DNA of 64,000 nt from Spartinivicinus ruber (GCF_011009015.1 NZ_CP048878.1:2758354-2822353); one strand, 5' to 3'; numbered from the stretch's first letter, positions 9,001 to 17,136 are shown. Numbers and translations are program-made. The notes: generated from the letters alone by a model not told the origin.

Positions 9001-11486
9001 GTATTATCGAAGCAGAAGAGGGTGGTGCTGCTACGATTGATTTTGCCAATGCCCCGGCCTCTTATTATGGTGGAAATCTGCGCTTTAAATTAGCCAATGC
9101 AGGAGCAGATTCATCCCTAACCATTGGTAATATGTCGGATGTAACGGGGCAGCTGCAAGATCGAACCTTCAATATTAAAGCAGAAGGCGTACAAAATATT
9201 ATTTTAGGTCTGGGCCAGTCACCTAAGTTTGAGATGGAAACGAAAACGGTCAAAATGCTGTGGACAATCCCTATTAATAGTAAAAATGTCATTAAACGAA
9301 ATGAACAGGGAGGGATTGATACTGACAGCGCTTCAAGGCAAGGTAGTTACGAAGGTAATGATAAAAATAATGTTTTTCAAGTAATTCAACGCCAACCAAC
9401 CAATGCTGAAGGTGAGCCTATTGGTGCAGCGATCAGTGAATACCAGTATCAAATAATGGGTAAGGGTGGGGATGACTTATTTGTGTTAGGCCCACAAAAA
9501 ATAACGGTTTCTGGCGGTCAAGGGGCTGATACATATATTGCCGGAAAAAACGCCGCGAACTGGTTAACCATTAATAATAAAGATGAAACTCATGCACCTG
9601 AATTTGATACGTTGGTACTTGATGCTGAGCGAGACACTATCCAAGCATTTCGTGCTGGACTTGCTACAAAGCAAGGCAGTCAGTGGTTAGGTGGGCGATA
9701 CACAGATGATCTGATTGTTATTTATAAAGATAGTGCTGGCAAAGAACGTAACGTTCGAGTCAGTGACTTCTTTAAAGGCAAAGCCTATCAGCACTTGCAA
9801 ATAAAAACGAAAGATGGACACATTTTAAATATCAATACGCAAACTCAGTCAACTTCACTGAGTTTGGCTGATCATGATAAAAAACAGCTAAATCCAAGCG
9901 CACTCAATGGGCAAAAGGAACTTGTCACCACCAGTGGCAAAGTGAAGCTTATCCCAATAAGCTTTGATTTATCTTCGCAGCCTGCTGACACCTTAACGGG
10001 TGCTAACTTTAATGGCCAATTATTAGCCTTTAGCCAGGTTCAACAAGTGACGGGTACTCGTAAAGTTGATCAATTGGTGGGTAATAAGCTGGGAAATATT
10101 TTAAATGGCTATGGCACAGAGACCGGTACTGATCAATTAAAGGGTGGCAATGGCAGTGACTTTTATATGCTGCAGGCTTATTTAGATAGACGTAATAACG
10201 TTGAAATTAATAATCAAGCGTCAGATAAGGTTACCGACTTTTTGGTGCTTGGCGCTAACTACAGTCAATTATCAGCTATTACCCAAAATGACAATGACTT
10301 ACAGTTTCAAGCTGCAGCTGATAGCCAGCTAAAGCAGCAACGAATTAATCAACTATCAACCGTTTTTAATGAATATAATAAAGTCGTGGGGTATTTAAAT
10401 AACCTGCTTGAAGATAAGCCTTCATTATCTAAGGACGAATTTGTAGACCAGCTCAATCAGAAATCATTGTTAATTAATGGGGAAGCTGTTCACGTAGCAG
10501 AGTCTGAAAGAGGTACTGCAGTTGAGAGGGCACTAGGTGAAAACATGGCGGGTCGTTTGCGTCGTTTTGCCCTTAATTTACCACCAGCCCAACCTTTTAA
10601 TAATTCGCTAAAACAACAAAAAGAAAGATACGCCAAAATTGCGGCTGAATATCAACAGCAGTTAACAGAAGCCGTTAACTATAAAAACAACGCTAACCTA
10701 GGGTCAATGAGTGTCACATTGAAAAACTGGTCAAAGAGGAGTGATTATCAGCATTTAAATATTCTTACTAAGGATAACCTGACTTTAAACGTTGAAAAAA
10801 ATGGAAATAACTACCAGTTTACGGTTACTGGTTTTGATGCATCTATGTCGGCAAATAATGTTGTACTTGATCGTAATCAATTGACCCAGCGACATCCACT
10901 ACCGGAGTTGGTCAAGTTTACTGGTAGCCGGTTTGGTGATCGTTTGACTGGTAATGATAAGAATAATGTGATGCAAGGTGGTGGTAATAATGGCCATGTC
11001 TACAGTTATGATACCTTAATTGGTGGGAAGGGCCATGATGTGTATATCTATACTCCCAACAAAGATGGTTTGGTTGTGTTAGATACCAACTCCACTGACA
11101 CAGCCACAGATCTTGCATTATTTAATGCAAATTTCGCTGATATAAAGGTAACAACTGTTAATGCTTCAAGGCAGGAGTCAAGTATTTACCTAGGGGAAAG
11201 TATTGGCTTATATGTAGAAGGACAACGAGGTGGGCTAGTGATTCAGCATTATCAACGAGATAATGCCCATCGAAACCTTGTGTTCAAGTCTCGTGATGGA
11301 AAGCTATTTAGCGTTAATCCTACTTCACTTGAAAAACAGCTTGTTTCGGCTGAGGACAATAACATCAATCAATTAATACAAAGTATCAGTGGGTTTAACA
11401 GTGAAACGGCGATGGGTGGAAATACAGTTACTGCTATAGGGTCAGCTCATACTTCTAGAAGTACTGAACTAGCAGTATCACATTAA
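6075..11486 (+). CDS. RTX/MARTX-like toxin with deaminase-like domain and C80 cysteine protease domain
   Basis: An 1,803-residue multidomain protein without a Sec signal peptide. Residues 1-160: unknown, mostly helical. About 165-345: cytidine-deaminase-like fold, with a strand pair (VAVTVIDRTLYIASN), then H274-A-E276 and GISKPACISC (C302, C305), the zinc site and catalytic Glu of the superfamily; best resemblance is to OTT_1508-like toxin deaminases. About 393-590: peptidase C80 (TcdA/TcdB/MARTX self-processing domain), with NIIVQVDGDP, VGH458 and ACGLG (C504) as catalytic dyad. About 720-905: hydrophobic/amphipathic stretch, possibly for translocation. About 1080-1700: degenerate RTX-type Gly/Asp repeats (GKGGDDLF, GGQGADTYI, GGNGSDFYML, GGKGHDVYIY). 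In MARTX toxins C80 releases cargo after inositol hexakisphosphate binding in a eukaryotic cell; the deaminase would be the cargo here (inference). No hlyB/D exporter or immunity gene is adjacent. Confidence 0.8.
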   Translation: MPTDKGAGTSAPTVDIGRLSFEDKLANFILATAYSNEHVESWLENVGVEEPPNKKLSENKKRELLNIAKQKFTEKVAKYVEAWQPYLQDGQQLNVRAYVENTSFEAQFKAAVEGKLDINALSAQQLADYMSHPETIPGIDEASVEKIKKILPKEMKKGLAPGGASEIHYDTVAVTVIDRTLYIASNTKTRKGVTPGDTPTTVNGLGEQNTYLSYSLFNDGESPVAGNEGNQAANRIAVVEQLQQEFQGIADFDKVVFIGIGSTPQSAAEAAKPHAEMQLISFLQKQNKPLNGLSFGISKPACISCETKLTEYEIQYRNGSETGEGKNTNPKNWLAPESIQTESGEVKIIHEVEFGRGQLMNEYRSLAVNRWRRPSQENLARPAGSRVTENSYNKNIIVQVDGDPVSFQAALNLYRKYPTDKVQWLQWNPTKGAIIDAVSGQTAQLTAAQQDQLLLVGHSDASFSGAILNRGTTLAGMDANRLTTAIFEQGLKQGLPQKISLIACGLGATDSNNDARFVSEVANKIANLAPNAKVKISAQDTLVRINTAGQRETLRFLEDGRVTWKAGDHQHKVIINTNGEGGVDDHVVRGYGEGEISIDRVSQAQLADVKLEDALAKVKQSASDLAGVNSDAFFEPANELKAAKLFDLKLAKQFVESKLKAIGKQPNDFVDFADGTDFKSGRLVVQYQDGQQLSTQTIDVDANQFRTFKTISRFRQELARGTAHTSRALGIFMSLKGLESLSNALEKGDAAAIAANSALTLYGFGELANAPQKIVTGAGKLLAKATTYTASGLSDIAARKAAPELAKLFTSVSQSGAAGIRSFSKLLGRATPLVGIGLGVHGMIEDLKDPDKVRGVVNFALDFLATATGVLASIPSPLSPLFEAMSIGFTLVRIGFGTLYDSIKQKMSEVPDDASWQERAEAFFVGLGDGIEKLFYEFHPIGNILNAIQRSEALENQYREDTQLLSLLADYRNYYSIIEAEEGGAATIDFANAPASYYGGNLRFKLANAGADSSLTIGNMSDVTGQLQDRTFNIKAEGVQNIILGLGQSPKFEMETKTVKMLWTIPINSKNVIKRNEQGGIDTDSASRQGSYEGNDKNNVFQVIQRQPTNAEGEPIGAAISEYQYQIMGKGGDDLFVLGPQKITVSGGQGADTYIAGKNAANWLTINNKDETHAPEFDTLVLDAERDTIQAFRAGLATKQGSQWLGGRYTDDLIVIYKDSAGKERNVRVSDFFKGKAYQHLQIKTKDGHILNINTQTQSTSLSLADHDKKQLNPSALNGQKELVTTSGKVKLIPISFDLSSQPADTLTGANFNGQLLAFSQVQQVTGTRKVDQLVGNKLGNILNGYGTETGTDQLKGGNGSDFYMLQAYLDRRNNVEINNQASDKVTDFLVLGANYSQLSAITQNDNDLQFQAAADSQLKQQRINQLSTVFNEYNKVVGYLNNLLEDKPSLSKDEFVDQLNQKSLLINGEAVHVAESERGTAVERALGENMAGRLRRFALNLPPAQPFNNSLKQQKERYAKIAAEYQQQLTEAVNYKNNANLGSMSVTLKNWSKRSDYQHLNILTKDNLTLNVEKNGNNYQFTVTGFDASMSANNVVLDRNQLTQRHPLPELVKFTGSRFGDRLTGNDKNNVMQGGGNNGHVYSYDTLIGGKGHDVYIYTPNKDGLVVLDTNSTDTATDLALFNANFADIKVTTVNASRQESSIYLGESIGLYVEGQRGGLVIQHYQRDNAHRNLVFKSRDGKLFSVNPTSLEKQLVSAEDNNINQLIQSISGFNSETAMGGNTVTAIGSAHTSRSTELAVSH

Positions 11487-11544
11487 TGTATGAAATTGTT
11501 CATCGATTTTATGTTGTGAAACTGTAATCATTCGAAAAGAGTTT

Positions 11545-11580
11545 AAACAAGGTAATTGATTTATCTCAAATACCTTGTTT
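11545..11580. terminator. stem-loop between convergent genes
   Basis: Perfect 10-bp stem AAACAAGGTA / TACCTTGTTT with a 16-base loop, followed on the plus strand by a T-rich stretch. It lies between the 3' ends of the toxin-like gene and the MocR gene and may end both transcripts. Confidence 0.65.
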
Positions 11581-11597
11581 CATGTTCTTCTTTTTAA

Positions 11598-13061
11598 TTA
11601 GAGGTGCTCTAAAACCTTTTTCATCTTAAGTACCCCTTGTTCTATTTGTGTGTGAGGAAGGGTTGCATAGCCCATCATTAGACCTAAATATTGTTGGGGT
11701 GTTGAATAAAGGTGATCAATCGGGTAAACAGCGATACCGGCTTTTTTTAGACTTTGCACAACCATTTGTTGATGCTGACCATTAAAATTCTTTAACCAAA
11801 GCAAGAGATGCAGTCCAGCACTCTCGCCTTGTATTTGTATACTTTCTCCAAAATGCGTTGTTAATGCATTGACTAATATCATACGATTATTGTCGTAGAG
11901 GCGCCGCTGTCGACGAATATGACTGACATAACTGCCATTATTAATACATTCTGCTAACATATGCTGCTCCATCCAGCTTGAATGGCGAAATCCAAGATTA
12001 ATGGCTCTGCAAATCGGCTTTATCCAAGAGAGTGGAAAAATGCCATAGGCAATGCGAAGAGAAGGACAAATAACTTTGGATGTAGTGCCAACATAAATAA
12101 CTCGTCCTTTTTTATCTAACGATTGTAAAGCATCGATTGGTGGTCCGCTGTATCGAAATTCGCTATCGTAATCATCTTCAATTATCCAACACTGCTGTTT
12201 GTTGCACCAATCCAGTAGGGCTAAACGTCGGTGTAGGGACATGACGACGCCAGCAGGGAACTGGTGAGAGGGGGTTACATAAATTAACTTGGGAGTAATG
12301 CCTTGATTAATGGTTTTTTGTTGGAGCTGGTCAAGGCAAAGGCCTTGGTCATCCACGGGTACGCTAATCACATTGACGTTGGCGAGTAATAATAGGTCTC
12401 TAAAGCGTTTATACCAAGGCTCTTCAATGACAACAGTATCGCTTGGCTCGGTGATAAGTTGGACAATTAACGCAAACAGATGTTGCGCGCTAGAGCCAAT
12501 CACCAGCTGTTCTTCACTAGTGTGGCAGCCCCGGTAAATGGTCAAGTGAGTAGTTAGTGCTCTTCTTAGTTCAACTAGTCCTTGAGGGTCACCATAAGCT
12601 TGGGTTTGTAAATGGGACCATTTGTTGGCAAGACGTCGCCACTGAAGGCGTATAGACTCACTCATCTCAACATGTCCATATTGAAAGTCAATCATTAATG
12701 AGGAGTTTGATAAAGCGGCTTTCTCGCGATACTGCTCATAATAGTTAGGTAATGCTAATAGGCGTTGTCCCCAACCAGACCAGCTTGGCTCTACTGATGC
12801 GCTCGGCGAATTTTGATCAGTTAACCAGGGCTTATCGGGAAGGTTATTGCTTACTCGCATGCCATCACCAATATGGCTAGTCAAGTAACCCTCACTGATC
12901 AGCATGTCATACACACGAACTACCGTATTACGGGATAATCCTTGTTCCTTCGCCAAAGTGCGGGAAGCTGGCAAGCGCTGCCCAGGTTTGTAATACCCTT
13001 GGTTAATGGCATCTCGTAAGTATTGATAGAGTTTTTGGTAGCGATAGCTCAAAATTGGCAC
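11598..13061 (-). CDS. MocR-family transcriptional regulator (GntR HTH plus aminotransferase-like domain)
   Basis: A 487-residue PdxR/MocR-type regulator. The N-terminal winged helix-turn-helix (about residues 10-75: PASRTLAKEQGLSRNTVVRVYDML) binds DNA. The rest is a fold-type I aminotransferase-like domain that binds pyridoxal phosphate, with the Schiff-base lysine K329 in YVGTTSK and motifs YVTPSHQFPAG and DDYDSEFRY. Regulators of this group often control the gene divergent to them, here the PaiB-like protein across a 222-bp gap. The effector is unknown: some members sense PLP, others amino acids or GABA. No vitamin B6 genes are adjacent, so I give no symbol. Confidence 0.9.
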   Translation of the reverse strand: MPILSYRYQKLYQYLRDAINQGYYKPGQRLPASRTLAKEQGLSRNTVVRVYDMLISEGYLTSHIGDGMRVSNNLPDKPWLTDQNSPSASVEPSWSGWGQRLLALPNYYEQYREKAALSNSSLMIDFQYGHVEMSESIRLQWRRLANKWSHLQTQAYGDPQGLVELRRALTTHLTIYRGCHTSEEQLVIGSSAQHLFALIVQLITEPSDTVVIEEPWYKRFRDLLLLANVNVISVPVDDQGLCLDQLQQKTINQGITPKLIYVTPSHQFPAGVVMSLHRRLALLDWCNKQQCWIIEDDYDSEFRYSGPPIDALQSLDKKGRVIYVGTTSKVICPSLRIAYGIFPLSWIKPICRAINLGFRHSSWMEQHMLAECINNGSYVSHIRRQRRLYDNNRMILVNALTTHFGESIQIQGESAGLHLLLWLKNFNGQHQQMVVQSLKKAGIAVYPIDHLYSTPQQYLGLMMGYATLPHTQIEQGVLKMKKVLEHL

Positions 13062-13283
13062 CTAATAAAAATAAATAATTGGCTATTTTTTGAGATCCAA
13101 TATTGTCATAGCATACCACTTTTCAATGAGCATGGCCTGCTAATGAGACCTGATGTGGAGTGATGGTAACTATCAATAGCACCCGTTTTTCCAGGCTTCG
13201 TAAATTTGCCAGTTATGATAAAACGGTGAGTAACCAAATTTTAGGTGCGGGTATGCTTTGTTTTTTTAGGTGAGGTAGAGTTG
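13062..13283. promoter_or_regulatory. divergent promoter region between mocR-type gene and paiB-like gene
   Basis: A 222-bp divergent spacer that must hold both promoters and probably the MocR operator. It is AT-rich near the regulator. I could not assign a convincing direct-repeat operator by eye. Confidence 0.35.
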
Positions 13284-13919
13284 ATGTTTATTCCTAAAGC
13301 ATTTGAACAAAATAATACTGATTGTTTAATTAATCTAATTCGTGAATATCCGTTTGCAACATTAATTACTGTTTCTGAGGTTGAAGGAATAGAGGCGAAT
13401 CAAATACCTCTATTGTTTACCCAAGATGAAGATAAAAAATATTTACAGGGCCATATAGCGAAAGCAAATTCATTATGGAAAAGCGTAAAAAATGGATCGG
13501 AAGTTTTAGTGATATTTAATGGCCCTAACGGTTACATCTCACCAAATTATTATCCAACTAAACACGAAACAGGAAAAGCGGTACCCACCTGGAATTATGT
13601 GACTGTGCATGTAAGAGGTCGCCTATCATTTATCCATGATACTGATTGGAATAAGGAAATGATAGACCGTTTAACGGTTGAGCATGAAGCCTCACAGAAA
13701 ACACCTTGGACACTCAATGATGCGCCAGAGGGCTATATTGAAAAAATGTTGCAAGCGATTATCGGCGTGAAAGTTGAGATTACTTCTATAGTTGGAAAGT
13801 GGAAATTAAGCCAAAACCAACCGGAAAAAAATCGCAATGGTGTGATTAAGGGTTTATTAGGTCAGGATCAATCTAACGCTAGTGTCATGGCATCCTGGGT
13901 GTGTGTGGCTAAACAATAA
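13284..13919 (+). CDS. FMN-binding negative transcriptional regulator, PaiB-like
   Basis: A 211-residue protein of the PaiB family (split-barrel FMN-binding fold). The start MFIPKAFEQ matches the MYxPxHFE opening of the family, and LYLQGHIAKAN-like and ISPNYYPTK...VPTWNYVTVHVRG-type segments are the diagnostic core. In Bacillus, PaiB influences sporulation and protease genes; in proteobacteria members are often small flavin-dependent proteins under MocR control. The frame is open from GTG 13245, but ATG 13284 follows a GAGGT and gives the family N-terminus. It is likely the target of the divergent MocR regulator (inference from position). Confidence 0.88.
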   Translation: MFIPKAFEQNNTDCLINLIREYPFATLITVSEVEGIEANQIPLLFTQDEDKKYLQGHIAKANSLWKSVKNGSEVLVIFNGPNGYISPNYYPTKHETGKAVPTWNYVTVHVRGRLSFIHDTDWNKEMIDRLTVEHEASQKTPWTLNDAPEGYIEKMLQAIIGVKVEITSIVGKWKLSQNQPEKNRNGVIKGLLGQDQSNASVMASWVCVAKQ

Positions 13920-13974
13920 TAAATATATCCTTCACCCATAAGTAAAAGCTACTTTATTAGTCTCCTGAATGGTT

Positions 13975-14550
13975 AAAACCACCGGCTTTTAGCCGGTCAG
14001 CTTTAGCTATGATACTCTGCAAGCCATGATAATGTTGGAGTGTCACCATGGATTATAGATATGGTAGTCATACAGTATTCAAGATTCAGTATCATTTCGT
14101 ATTTGTAACAAAATATCGATACCATGTACTGAAAGGAGATGTAGGTTTAAAAGCTAGAGAGTTAATTAGGCAAACCTGTCATGCATTTGAAATTGATATA
14201 TTAAAAGGTGTGATTAGTAAAGACCATGTGCATCTATTAGTTTCGGCACCGCCTAATATGGCACCAAGTGATATAATGCGTAGAATAAAATGCGGGACGT
14301 CAGCAAAGCTATTTGAAAGTTATCCAGATTTAAATAAAAGATATTGGGGACGACATTTTTGGGCGCGAGGTTATTTTTGTGTGACTTCTGGAGAATTAAC
14401 AGAAGAAATGATAAAGGAATACCTTGAGCATCATTTTGAGCCAAGAGTTGATGATAATTTCAGGACTGAGGGTTAACGTAAACGGGTTTTTAACCCGTAT
14501 CCGGACTTTCAGTCATTAATGCTAACCCACCTACTTTAGTAGGTAGTTGT
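13975..14550 (+). mobile_element. IS200/IS605-type insertion sequence, apparently intact
   Basis: The element is delimited by end hairpins typical of this family: left-end ACCGGCT/AGCCGGT (13981-13997), a post-gene hairpin ACGGGTT/AACCCGT (14482-14498) and a right-end hairpin ACCTAC-TTTA-GTAGGT (14529-14544). It encodes a single Y1 transposase and no TnpB. It appears inserted into an IS4-family transposase pseudogene whose reading frame resumes right after 14550. Exact cleavage sites are estimated. Confidence 0.75.
14048..14476 (+). CDS. tnpA: IS200/IS605 family transposase TnpA
   Basis: A 142-residue Y1 HUH single-strand transposase. It carries the HUH motif H60-V-H62 (in SKDHVHLLVS) and the nucleophile Y125 in the helix KEYLEHH; the conserved GRHFWARGYF segment lies between. 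These enzymes cut and rejoin single-stranded DNA at hairpin ends and leave no target duplication. Length and both catalytic elements are complete, so it may be active. ATG 14048 follows a GGAG (14037-14040). Confidence 0.93.
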   Translation: MDYRYGSHTVFKIQYHFVFVTKYRYHVLKGDVGLKARELIRQTCHAFEIDILKGVISKDHVHLLVSAPPNMAPSDIMRRIKCGTSAKLFESYPDLNKRYWGRHFWARGYFCVTSGELTEEMIKEYLEHHFEPRVDDNFRTEG

Positions 14551-15253
14551 TGAGTTTGGGTATTATTACCAAAAAAAGGAAATTCCAATACAGACGAGCG
14601 AAAATCTTTAATCAATCGTTTTTTGTATGTATTTGATACTAAAAAAAATAGCCTATTTAACAGCTGATAGAGAATTCAAAGGTAAGGACTGGCTGCAGTT
14701 TCTGGTTGATGAGAAAATTCCATTTTGTGTGAGAATTCCCAACAATACTCAGGTGTGGAATAAACACCGAAATTAACAATTTCCTGTTAGTCGAATGTTT
14801 GGTTTGCAACAAGGTGAACGGATGAGCTTAAACAAACAGCGAGAGATTTGGGGGATTCCTGTTTATTTATCCTGCATGATGGGTAATCAAGGGCGTGTTA
14901 TCGTTGCTACTAACGATCAGCCAAAAACAGCTATCGAGCGCTACTCCATAAGATGGTTGATTGAAACGTTATTTGGCTGTTTAAAAAGCTGAGGGTTCAA
15001 TTTAGAAGCAACTCACCTAAAGTATTATGAACTACTAGATAAGCTATTTTTTGTATTGGCACTAGCATTTGGCTGGTGCTTCACTTTAGACATTTGGCAA
15101 AATACACTTAAGCCTATCAAGCAAAAAAAGCATGGTCGGAAGTCCAAAAGCCTATTTCGTATCGGAATCGACTACTTACATCGGCTATTAGTTGAAGGAA
15201 TAACTAAAATACAGCAGTTTCAGTATTGTTTAAAATTTTTGTCTTGTACATAG
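14551..15253 (+). pseudogene. decayed IS4-family transposase (C-terminal two thirds)
   Basis: The conceptual translation has GNSNTDERKSLINRFL (from about 14577), a frameshift in the A-run near 14641-14648, then LTADREFKGKDW with a catalytic Asp, VYLSCMMGNQ and the IS4 YREK signature in YSIRWLIETLFGCLK (14941-14985: Y-x2-R-x3-E-x6-K), ending with KKHGRKSKSLFRIGIDYLHRL. In-frame stops lie near 14774 and 14990. The N-terminal part is missing, cut off at the intact IS200 to its left. Clearly inactive. Confidence 0.8.
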
Positions 15254-15280
15254 CTCCATTTCAACAAACCCAAAACCTTT

Positions 15281-15337
15281 CCTAATTATCATCATACCTA
15301 AGCTATATTTAGTAGCTTAGGTATGATGATAATTAGG
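15281..15337. repeat. 24-bp perfect inverted repeat with 9-base spacer
   Basis: The arms 15281-15304 (beginning CCTAATTATCATC) and 15314-15337 are exact reverse complements over 24 bases, with spacer 15305-15313. No T-tract follows, so it is not a standard terminator. It sits at the junction between the IS4 remnant and an IS200-like remnant, and its right arm supplies the first codons of the broken reading frame after it. Confidence 0.9.
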
Positions 15338-15700
15338 TACGACTTTATAGTGGCAGGTCAAAAACGCTGTAGGATTTTGGAAGAGCATATGGTACAGGAC
15401 CATATGCTTATTGCGATACTGCCAAGATATGATGTATCAGAATTATTAGGTTATTTAAAAGATAAAAGTGCTAGAGCAGTTGCAAGGAAATTTAGTGGAA
15501 GGAAAAGAAACTACAATGGGGACTCATTATGGGCAAGAGATTATGCGAGCTCAACAGTTAGATTCGAAGAAGAGCAGAATTAGAAAGTAAATTCAAACCA
15601 AGATCAACTGGATGGAAAAGGCACGGATGAAAAGGGTGATTTTTTAATACAGAAGCTAATTTTAAACACTAAACTTTAATATTGGCAGCCCTTTGGGCTG
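15323..15700 (+). pseudogene. decayed IS200-like (Y1) transposase and its right-end hairpin
   Basis: Eighty-six codons (to 15583) resemble the middle and C-terminal part of IS200/REP-type transposases: CRILEEHMVQDHMLIAILP, then LLGYLKDKSARAVARKF and NGDSLWARDYASSTV. The HUH motif, normally DHVHM, is reduced to DHM, so a catalytic His is lost. The frame breaks after FEEEQ; in the next frame the expected GTDEKGDF tail can be read. A right-end hairpin CAGCCC-TTT-GGGCTG lies at 15686-15700. It is a different lineage from the intact IS200 at 14 kb. Confidence 0.75.
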
Positions 15701-15951
15701 CTCATAGCTGTTAAGCCTCCCGCCCTGTGGAGTGTATCTTGTAAATTGGCACTTCTGAATCTAAAATAAAGTTTGCGATGGTACCTGCTACCAGGGAGAT
15801 ATCAATTATGAAAAATTTGTATATATTCATGATCCAAATTTGAATAAGAGAAGGGGTTTGTACAGTGAACTTCTTGGCGGTAAGATTGTAATGTTTAGCA
15901 AAATTAATGATTTAAGGATACACCAAATAGCGTTAATTTTGGAGTTAAAAG
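15701..15951. other. AT-rich spacer with an unassigned open frame
   Basis: A frame without a start runs from about 15765 into the next gene's first codons, containing YEKFVYIHDPNLNK and GLYSELLGGKIV. The pattern faintly recalls the first strand-helix of VOC/glyoxalase-fold proteins. I treat it as a possible remnant only. GGAG at 15941-15944 is the ribosome-binding site of the following gene. Confidence 0.25.
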
Positions 15952-16800
15952 ATGTGCATTATCAACTTGAAATTTATTAAACTCACATCTATGCTAATTA
16001 TCCTTTCATTTTTAATTATAACTAAAATTAGTTATGCGAAAACTTTAGTTTTTGGGGTTTATGGGTCGGAAAGAAGGTCATTAATTGATGAGAGATTTAG
16101 GCCTATTATAAAAAAAATTGAAACTAATTTTGGTTCTGAGCTAAATGAGCCTGTAATAATAAAAAATAAATTTTTCCCTGATTATATCCAAGGAGTAAAT
16201 GCTATTGTTGGAGGGGAGGTTGACTTTATGCGACTAGGAGCCGCTTCCTATATTCAAGCAAAAAATAAAAACTCGGATTTATCAATTATTGCTATTGAAG
16301 CAAAAAAAGGGGTAAAGTATTTCTATGGATTAATATGTGTAAAAAGTGATAGCTCAATTAATTCTTTAAAGGATTTAAAAGGAAAGAGGTTTGCTTTTGG
16401 AAATAAAGAATCAACTATTGGAAGGTATTTAGCTCAATATTATTTATATAAAAATGGAATCAGAGGAAATGACTTACTAAGCTATGATTATTTGGGGAAA
16501 CATGATAAGGTTGCTGTTAGTGTTATAAGAAATCAATTTGATGCCGGAGCATTTAAAGAGGGGATTTATAATCACAATATTTTTAAAGGGAGATTAAAAA
16601 TTATATTTAAATTTAAAAATATTTCTCAGGCTTGGGTCGCACGTAGTAGCTTTCCAAAGAAAGAATTTGAACTACTCTCAAGAACTCTACTTAATATAAG
16701 TGATAAATCTAGTAAAAGTATTTTTTTACCTGGAAATGATGGAGACTATGATTTTATTCGTGATGCAATAGATAATAACTCCCTATTTTTTGAACAGTAA
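15952..16800 (+). CDS. orphan PhnD-like phosphonate/phosphate-type substrate-binding protein
   Basis: A 282-residue exported protein with an N-terminal hydrophobic signal (MLIILSFLIITKISYA, cleavage near residue 29) followed by a PhnD-type periplasmic binding fold: LVFGVYGSE at the start of lobe 1, then GGEVDFMRLGAASYIQA, SLKDLKGKRFAFGNKESTIGRYL and VIRNQFDAGAFKEG. The family binds phosphonates, phosphite or other oxyanions for an ABC importer, or acts as a sensory domain. No permease or ATPase gene is adjacent. Its composition is much more AT-rich than the neighbours and it sits among insertion sequences, so recent transfer is likely. ATG 15952 follows GGAG at a 7-base spacing; the ligand is unknown. 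Confidence 0.75.
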   Translation: MCIINLKFIKLTSMLIILSFLIITKISYAKTLVFGVYGSERRSLIDERFRPIIKKIETNFGSELNEPVIIKNKFFPDYIQGVNAIVGGEVDFMRLGAASYIQAKNKNSDLSIIAIEAKKGVKYFYGLICVKSDSSINSLKDLKGKRFAFGNKESTIGRYLAQYYLYKNGIRGNDLLSYDYLGKHDKVAVSVIRNQFDAGAFKEGIYNHNIFKGRLKIIFKFKNISQAWVARSSFPKKEFELLSRTLLNISDKSSKSIFLPGNDGDYDFIRDAIDNNSLFFEQ

Positions 16801-16864
16801 ATAAGGGGCCGTTGCAAATAGGCATAGCCCTTACTGTAGTAGTCCAGTAAAACCCAACAATTTT

Positions 16865-17136
16865 TTAAGAGGGATTTTTCAATTGATGAGCTTTATCAAA
16901 TTCCATCGGTGTTTGATAGTTTAAAGCTGAATGTTTTCGTTCGTTTTTATAGTATGTAATGTAGTCCCAGATCGCTTGGCGTGCTTCATGCTTCGTTTGA
17001 AAGCGGAAGCGGTGTAACCACTCTGATTTAAGTGTTCGAAATACTCTTTCTGTAGGGGAGTTATCCCTGAAATTGCATTTTTCTGCTCATACTTTGGGTC
17101 ATATTATAGTGCTTAAGTTGGTTACGATACTCTTCA
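16865..17136 (-). pseudogene. C-terminal fragment of an IS3-family transposase (OrfB)
   Basis: Read on the minus strand: EEYRNQLKHYNMTQSMS, a one-base insertion, then RDNSPTERVFRTLKSEWLH with the last catalytic Glu (second E of the rve domain), ARQAIWDYITYYKNERKH, LNYQTPMEFDKAH and a stop at 16865-16867. This is the end of the IS3-type DDE integrase. The IS5-family element at 17137 abuts it, and no upstream half is recognisable beyond that element. Confidence 0.8.

Noticed and set aside
15765-15980. unstarted frame with YIHDPNLNK and YSELLGGK as a glyoxalase-like gene
   Set aside because: No start codon, short, and overlaps the start of the PhnD-like gene; resemblance too weak.
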